Assembly (NCBI GenBank): GCA_030152405.1
Contig: JASLJL010000456.1
Span: 1 to 11,751 of the forward strand
From: Gordonia sp. (in: high G+C Gram-positive bacteria)
Lineage (GTDB): Bacteria; Actinomycetota; Actinomycetes; Mycobacteriales; Mycobacteriaceae
Direction of reading: 5' to 3'
Length of the DNA stretch: 11,751 nt
In this document: piece by piece, positions 7,958 through 11,751 of the stretch
How positions within the stretch are numbered: position 1 is the stretch's first letter
Layout: the number at the start of each line of letters is the position of its first letter
Notes under the pieces: model-generated
Database searches by the model: none
Seen by the model: the letters and a program-made list of their open reading frames with translations, nothing else
Told to the model about the DNA's origin: nothing
Position numbers and translations under genes: made by a program

Positions 7958-8317
7958 TCACCCCGGACGCTCGATGTACTCGACGATGTTGCCGTCACCA
8001 TGATCGGCGATCAGTCGCACACCGTTCGGACCCTGGGCGGGTCCGTCAATCGCCGTGCCTCCTTGCTCTTGGACGACCTGCAGGACGGCCTCGATGTCTC
8101 GCACAGAGACCGTGGCGGTGTGGGACCGAATCTCGTCGGTGGCCCCTTCAATGAGCAGGAAGACTCCGACCTTCGCCAGGCGTAGGCCTCGGAAGTCGAA
8201 GCGGAATCCCTCCTCACCTACCAAGGACTGGTACAGCGAGACCGCACGGTCGAGGTCATCGACATAGACCCGCGCGAATGCTTCCACGATGTTCTGCTCG
8301 TCAGTAGCCACTCTCAC
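7958..8317 (-). CDS. VOC (glyoxalase/bleomycin-resistance fold) family protein
   Basis: A 119-residue protein with one vicinal-oxygen-chelate module pair. The first beta-alpha unit is FARVYVDDLDRAVSLYQSLVG (14-34), followed by FRFDFRGLRLAKVGVFLLIEG. The second unit is HTATVSVRDIEAVLQVVQEQGG, and the C-terminal strand GNIVEYIE contains the conserved Glu113. The first metal ligand, normally His or Glu at the start of strand one, is replaced (Ala15/Arg16), so ordinary glyoxalase I activity is doubtful. Many such proteins bind small molecules or drugs, and the substrate here is unknown. The start is GTG 8317 or GTG 8311; neither has a clear Shine-Dalgarno, so a leaderless mRNA is possible. It is divergent from the L7/L12-like gene, and its 3' end lies 24 bp from the degenerate repeats. 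Confidence 0.78.
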   Translation of the reverse strand: MRVATDEQNIVEAFARVYVDDLDRAVSLYQSLVGEEGFRFDFRGLRLAKVGVFLLIEGATDEIRSHTATVSVRDIEAVLQVVQEQGGTAIDGPAQGPNGVRLIADHGDGNIVEYIERPG

Positions 8318-8355
8318 GTCAACAATCTGGTCGGCGCCAGCTCGTCCCCGAGAAT

Positions 8356-8513
8356 CAGTCCGATCAGATCACTTGCCAGTCCGACCATTCACCTGGCATG
8401 TGGTCGCGGACGCGCTCAGCTCCGTCAGGCTCATGGGATGGGCAGAAGCTGCGACGCCGCACGGGCCGCCAGTCCGAGAACGAAGTCGCACACCCCCACC
8501 CCGAGAACGAAGT
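8356..8513. repeat. Short direct repeats in the divergent spacer 8318-8556
   Basis: CAGTCCGA occurs three times (8356-8363, 8377-8384, 8470-8477). The first two are 21 bp apart, two helical turns. CCGAGAACGAAGT occurs twice (8474-8486 and 8501-8513, 27 bp apart), the first overlapping the third CAGTCCGA. A possible -10 hexamer TAGGGT (8513-8518) for the downstream gene follows the last repeat, but no -35 was found. These may be regulator binding sites for the divergent pair; that is inference. Confidence 0.4.
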
Positions 8514-8556
8514 AGGGTCTGTACGTCACTGGGCACAGCGGATTCGGGAGGCGCCC

Positions 8557-8898
8557 TTGCGTGGACGACGTCCTGCACGGACTGCTGCACTGCTGTCGAC
8601 GGCGGTCTGTGTGCTCGTGTTGACCGTATGCGCGGCGGTGAGCCGGGAGTGGTGGATGTTCGCCGCCGGCATGTTGGCGGCGGCAGCGGTGGTCCTCGAC
8701 GTCTGGCTGGACGGCCGTTCAAGGGCCGCGGCCTCAACGTCGGCCGACGCCTCCAAGGACTGGACGGCTGAGGCCGTAGAGGCCGCGATGACCGGTGCCT
8801 CGAATCGGGTGGAGGCGGTGAAGCGACTTCGGCAGAAGGACCAAGGTCTGAGCCTTCTCGACGCGAAGCGGCTGGTCGATCGCCACGCCGACTTCTGA
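8557..8898 (+). CDS. Small membrane protein with L7/L12-like C-terminal domain
   Basis: A 113-residue protein of unknown function. A short basic N-terminus (MRGRRPAR) is followed by two predicted membrane helices at about 10-28 and 32-51, joined by a tight SREWW turn. A polar Ala/Ser linker (54-70) leads to a helical domain at 72-110. There RVEAVKRLRQKDQGLSLLDAKRLVD matches the helix-turn-helix of the ribosomal L7/L12 C-terminal domain (E. coli IKAVRGATGLGLKEAKDLV). By the positive-inside rule both ends would face the cytoplasm. TTG 8557 was chosen because GGGAGG (8546-8551) precedes it by 5 bp and the protein starts just before the first helix. The upstream frame to 8398 lacks the look of coding sequence. 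In ribosomes this fold docks translation factors; what the tethered copy binds is unknown. A long terminator follows. Confidence 0.75.
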   Translation: MRGRRPARTAALLSTAVCVLVLTVCAAVSREWWMFAAGMLAAAAVVLDVWLDGRSRAAASTSADASKDWTAEAVEAAMTGASNRVEAVKRLRQKDQGLSLLDAKRLVDRHADF

Positions 8899-8904
8899 CC
8901 TGAA

Positions 8905-8949
8905 CGTCGGCACTCTCCGCCGCGGTATGCGCGGCGGAGAGTGCCGACG
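8905..8949. terminator. Long bidirectional terminator between L7/L12-like gene and ackA
   Basis: The stem pairs 8905-8923 with 8931-8949 without a mismatch (CGTCGGCACTCTCCGCCGC and its complement), and the G8924-C8930 pair extends it. The loop is 5-7 nt. It starts 6 bp after the stop of the plus-strand gene and ends 16 bp from the ackA stop. There is no T tract on either side. Confidence 0.85.
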
Positions 8950-8965
8950 GTGGTCGGGGGTGGGG

Positions 8966-10165
8966 TCAGGCGCCGACGACCGCGACCGCAGCTCGAGCGA
9001 TCGCGAGTTCTTCATTGGTCGGGACGACGAGGACGGCGACCGCCGAGTCGTCGGTGGAGATGAGGCGCGGCTCCGGCGAGCGAACCGCGTTGCGGTCGGC
9101 GTCGATCCGGATTCCGTAGTTCTCCAGGTCAGCGAGCGAATCCGCGCGGACAGGCGCGGCGTTCTCTCCGACACCCGCGGTGAAGACGATGGCGTCGACC
9201 CGCCCCAGCTCGATCATGTAGGCCCCGATGTAGCGGCGCAGTCTGTGCAGGTAGACGCGGTACGCCCGGTCGGCGGCCTCGTCACCGGCGGCGACGCGCT
9301 CGAGGATCGCGCGGAAGTCGTTCTCGCCGCACAGTCCCTTGAGCCCGGACTTCTTGTTGAAGAGCACGTCGATGTCCTCGATCGACATCCCGGCCACGCG
9401 CGACAGCTGGAAGACGATGCCCGCGTCGATGTCACCGGTACGGGTGCCCATCACGAGACCCTCGAGCGGGGTCATGCCCATCGTGGTGTCGATCGGCTCG
9501 CCGCCGCGCACGGCGGAGGCCGACGCTCCGTTGCCCAGATGCAGAACGATCTGATTGACGTCGGCGACGTCGCGCCCGAGGAACTCGGCGGCACGCCGGG
9601 AGACGAACTCGTGACTGGTGCCGTGGAATCCGTAGCGTCGGATCGCGTACTCGCGGGCCACCTCGTCGTCGAGCGCGTAGATCGCCGCCTCGTCGGGCAG
9701 GTCGCTGAAAAACGCGGTGTCGAACACGGCGACGGCGGGCACGTCGGGCAGCAGCGCGGTCACCGCGTTGATCCCCGTCAGGTTCGCGGGATTGTGGAGC
9801 GGCGCGAGGGGCGAGATCCGCTCGATCTCCGAGCGCACCTTCTCCGTGATGAGCGTCGGCTCGAAGAAGCTGCGCCCGCCGTGCACCACACGGTGTCCGA
9901 CCGCGGAGAGTCCGGAATCGGCGATGTCGACGCCGTCCGCCTTGAACAGTTCCAGGACCAGCGCGATCGCGGCCTCATGATCGGCGAGCGGCTCCTCCCG
10001 CCGCACCTCGTTGCCGCGATACCAGTGCTTCACTCCCGACACCGACTCGCCGATCCGGTCGACCAGCCCGTCCGCGATCACCTCCTCGGTGACCGGATCG
10101 AGGACCTGGTACTTCAACGACGACGATCCTGCGTTCACCACCAGCACCGAACCGGCGACACTCAT
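8966..10165 (-). CDS. ackA: Acetate kinase
   Basis: Interconverts acetyl phosphate plus ADP with acetate plus ATP in the cytoplasm; with Pta it turns acetyl-CoA into acetate and ATP, or activates acetate. The 399-residue protein has the acetokinase signature NAGSSSLKY (11-19) and GHRVVHGG with the substrate Arg. VFDTAFF carries the catalytic Asp, and GFHGTSH and HLGNGAS follow. GTRTGD carries the second active-site Arg, and PTNEE near the C-terminus has the metal-binding Glu385. All of these match the Methanosarcina enzyme's catalytic set. The start is ATG 10165, with AAGGAG (10176-10171) 5 bp upstream; the frame extends far into pta only as an overlap. It lies 62 bp after the pta stop and is probably cotranscribed with it. 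Confidence 0.97.
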   Translation of the reverse strand: MSVAGSVLVVNAGSSSLKYQVLDPVTEEVIADGLVDRIGESVSGVKHWYRGNEVRREEPLADHEAAIALVLELFKADGVDIADSGLSAVGHRVVHGGRSFFEPTLITEKVRSEIERISPLAPLHNPANLTGINAVTALLPDVPAVAVFDTAFFSDLPDEAAIYALDDEVAREYAIRRYGFHGTSHEFVSRRAAEFLGRDVADVNQIVLHLGNGASASAVRGGEPIDTTMGMTPLEGLVMGTRTGDIDAGIVFQLSRVAGMSIEDIDVLFNKKSGLKGLCGENDFRAILERVAAGDEAADRAYRVYLHRLRRYIGAYMIELGRVDAIVFTAGVGENAAPVRADSLADLENYGIRIDADRNAVRSPEPRLISTDDSAVAVLVVPTNEELAIARAAVAVVGA

Positions 10166-10227
10166 GGATTCTCCTTCTCGACTGCGCTCGAAGATCAAAT
10201 GGACGGGCTCGAACAGCGGGGACCGCG

Positions 10228-11751
10228 CTAGGGACGGGCGTTCTGCTTCATGATCTGTGCCTGAATGGCGGTGATCGCGACCGTGTTGACGATGTCGGAG
10301 ACGAGAGCACCGCGCGACAGATCGTTCATCGGCTTGTTCAGGCCTTGCAGCACCGGGCCGATCGCGATGGCGTTCGCGCTCCGCTGGACCGCCTTGTACG
10401 TGTTGTTGCCGGTGTTGAGGTCCGGGAAGATCAAGACCGTCGCCCGGCCCGCCACCGGGGAGTCGGGCATCTTCGTGGCGGCGACTGTCGGTTCGATCGC
10501 CGCGTCGTACTGGATGGGCCCCTCCACGAGGATCTCCGGCGCGCGCTCGCGCACCAGTTCCGTGGCCGCGCGGACCTTGTCGACGTCCTTGCCGCTCCCC
10601 GAGCCGCCCGTCGAATACGACAGCATCGCCACACGCGGCTCGATGCCGAACGCGGCGGCGGTCCGCGCCGACGAGATCGCGATGTCTGCGAGTTCCTCGG
10701 ACGTCGGATCCGGGACGATCGCGCAGTCGCCGTAGGTGAGGACTTTGTCGGCCAGGCACATGAAGAACACGCTCGAGACCGTCGACACCCCAGGGACCGT
10801 CTTGACGATCTCGAACGCGGGCCGGATGGTCTGCGCGGTCGTGTGGACCGCGCCCGACACCATCCCGTCGACGCGACCGGTGTGCAGCAGCAGGGTGCCG
10901 AAGTACGACTCGTCGCGGACCACTTCGAGCGCTCGTTCGCGCGTCATCCCCTTGTGTTCACGCAGCTCGGTGTACACGTCGGCGAACTCGTCGATCAGCT
11001 CGGACGTCGCCGGATCGATCACGTCGACGTCGGTCAGGTCGATGCCGAGTTCGTTGGCGCGACGGCGGACGGAGTCCGGGTTTCCCAGCAGCGTCAACTT
11101 CGCGACTCGCCGCCGCAGCAGCCGATCGGTGGCGCGCAGGATGCGATCGTCCCCGCCTTCGGGCAGCACGATGTGCTGGACGTCCGACCGCGCCTGGGCC
11201 ATCAGCTGGTACTCGAACATCTGCGGGGTGACGACCTCCGCCACGTGGAGCTTCAGCTCGTCGATCAGCTCGGTCGTCGAGACGTTCCGCTCCATCAGCG
11301 CGAGCGCGGCGTCGATCTTGCGGGCAGACCCCGACACCATCCGCCCGCGGGTGTGCGACGCGATGCGGGCGGTCTCGTAGGTGCCGTGTTCGCTCGTCAG
11401 GATCGGCAGCGTGGGTCGCAGCCCCTTCACGAGCGCGTCGATCATCGGGTGTGGTCGGAGGCCCCCGTTCATCACGATTCCGGCGAGCCGTGGGAAACCG
11501 TCGGCGGCGTTCGCGTTCACCAGGGCGAGCAGGACGTCGGACCGGTCGGCGGGCGCGATCACGACCATCGACTCGCTGAGCCGTTCCAGGATGTGCTCGA
11601 CGGTCATGCCGCCGACCATCACCTCCACCGCCTCGCGGTCGAGCAGTGCGTCGTCGCCGCTGTAGAGGGTGGCGCCGAGCGCCTGCTGCAACTCCCCCAT
11701 CGTCGGCGCGGTCAGCAGCGGCTCCTCCGGGAGGGCCCAGCCGCGGACGCC
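10228..11751 (-). CDS. pta: Phosphate acetyltransferase, N-terminal part outside window
   Basis: Transfers the acetyl group of acetyl-CoA to phosphate, giving acetyl phosphate for AckA. 507 residues are visible and the frame continues past 11751: the upstream codons give GWALPEEPLLTAPTMGELQQALGA, a normal internal Pta segment, so the ATG at 11700 is not the start. The long form of about 690-700 residues is expected, with an N-terminal CobB/dethiobiotin-synthetase-like domain mostly outside the window. The middle DRTGG domain contains MVGGMTVEHIL, APADRSDVLLA and LAGIVMNGG. The catalytic PTA domain begins at HIVLPEGGDDRILRATDRLL and includes DGMVSGAVHTTA, MLSYSTGGSGSGKDVDKV and FPDLNTGNNTYKAVQR. 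It ends with GLNKPMNDLSRG. Order pta-ackA is as in M. tuberculosis (Rv0408-Rv0409). Confidence 0.96.
   Translation of the reverse strand, partial: GVRGWALPEEPLLTAPTMGELQQALGATLYSGDDALLDREAVEVMVGGMTVEHILERLSESMVVIAPADRSDVLLALVNANAADGFPRLAGIVMNGGLRPHPMIDALVKGLRPTLPILTSEHGTYETARIASHTRGRMVSGSARKIDAALALMERNVSTTELIDELKLHVAEVVTPQMFEYQLMAQARSDVQHIVLPEGGDDRILRATDRLLRRRVAKLTLLGNPDSVRRRANELGIDLTDVDVIDPATSELIDEFADVYTELREHKGMTRERALEVVRDESYFGTLLLHTGRVDGMVSGAVHTTAQTIRPAFEIVKTVPGVSTVSSVFFMCLADKVLTYGDCAIVPDPTSEELADIAISSARTAAAFGIEPRVAMLSYSTGGSGSGKDVDKVRAATELVRERAPEILVEGPIQYDAAIEPTVAATKMPDSPVAGRATVLIFPDLNTGNNTYKAVQRSANAIAIGPVLQGLNKPMNDLSRGALVSDIVNTVAITAIQAQIMKQNARP

Noticed and set aside
7718..8185. 155-codon plus-strand frame from inside the tRNA
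   Set aside because: Starts within tRNA-Ser, crosses a terminator and is antisense to the VOC gene.
8369..8771. Other frames in the spacer and across the L7/L12-like gene
   Set aside because: Arg/Pro-rich composition, no ribosome-binding site, and they conflict with the membrane-protein reading that has one.
8927..10231. 434-codon plus-strand frame opposite ackA
   Set aside because: Antisense shadow of ackA, which is complete and motif-rich.
10166..10759. Upstream extension of the ackA frame into pta
   Set aside because: Out-of-frame reading of pta; ATG 10165 has AAGGAG at ideal distance and begins the conserved N-terminus.

Overview
The window is high-GC DNA from a mycolic-acid actinobacterium (order Mycobacteriales). 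Gordonia or a close relative is my best guess, but the genus is not proven by the sequence. Two things point there. The block SRPBCC protein / FAD oxidoreductase / methyltransferase / dnaX / aspartate aminotransferase has the same order and orientation as I recall for Rv3718c-Rv3722c of Mycobacterium tuberculosis. The small SRP RNA core and the frequent GTG and TTG starts also fit.

Layout. Positions 1-1119 (minus strand) hold the 5' two thirds of an RluA-type pseudouridine synthase gene and, upstream of it, an SRPBCC gene. A 111-bp divergent spacer with two dyads separates them from a plus-strand pair at 1231-3908: an FAD-linked reductase (tmsA/bfaA type) whose last 4 bp overlap a SAM-dependent fatty-acid methyltransferase (tmsB/bfaB type). 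The pair most likely converts phospholipid-bound oleate to 10-methylstearate (tuberculostearic acid). A hairpin between convergent stops separates it from dnaX (3942-6161, minus). Upstream of dnaX lies an aspartate aminotransferase (6205-7479, minus), and upstream of that the SRP RNA gene (about 7548-7633, minus).

At 7640-7690 the SRP RNA promoter and the promoter of a plus-strand tRNA-Ser(GGA) overlap back to back. The tRNA ends in an 18-bp-stem terminator. A 16-bp copy of the tRNA 3' end recurs 101 bp downstream, resembling an attachment-site remnant. Next come two small divergent genes, a VOC-fold protein (minus) and a two-helix membrane protein with an L7/L12-like C-terminal domain (plus). 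Their shared spacer carries short direct repeats. A 19- to 20-bp-stem terminator then separates them from ackA and the 3' part of pta (both minus), the acetate kinase / phosphotransacetylase module that interconverts acetyl-CoA and acetate with ATP formation.

Most of the window is conserved chromosomal core. I saw no transposase, integrase, CRISPR array or defence cassette. The points most worth a second look are the overlapping stable-RNA promoters, the duplicated tRNA tail, a long stem-loop just before the dnaX start, the membrane-anchored L7/L12-like protein, and a pseudouridine synthase gene without an ordinary start codon at its expected N-terminus.
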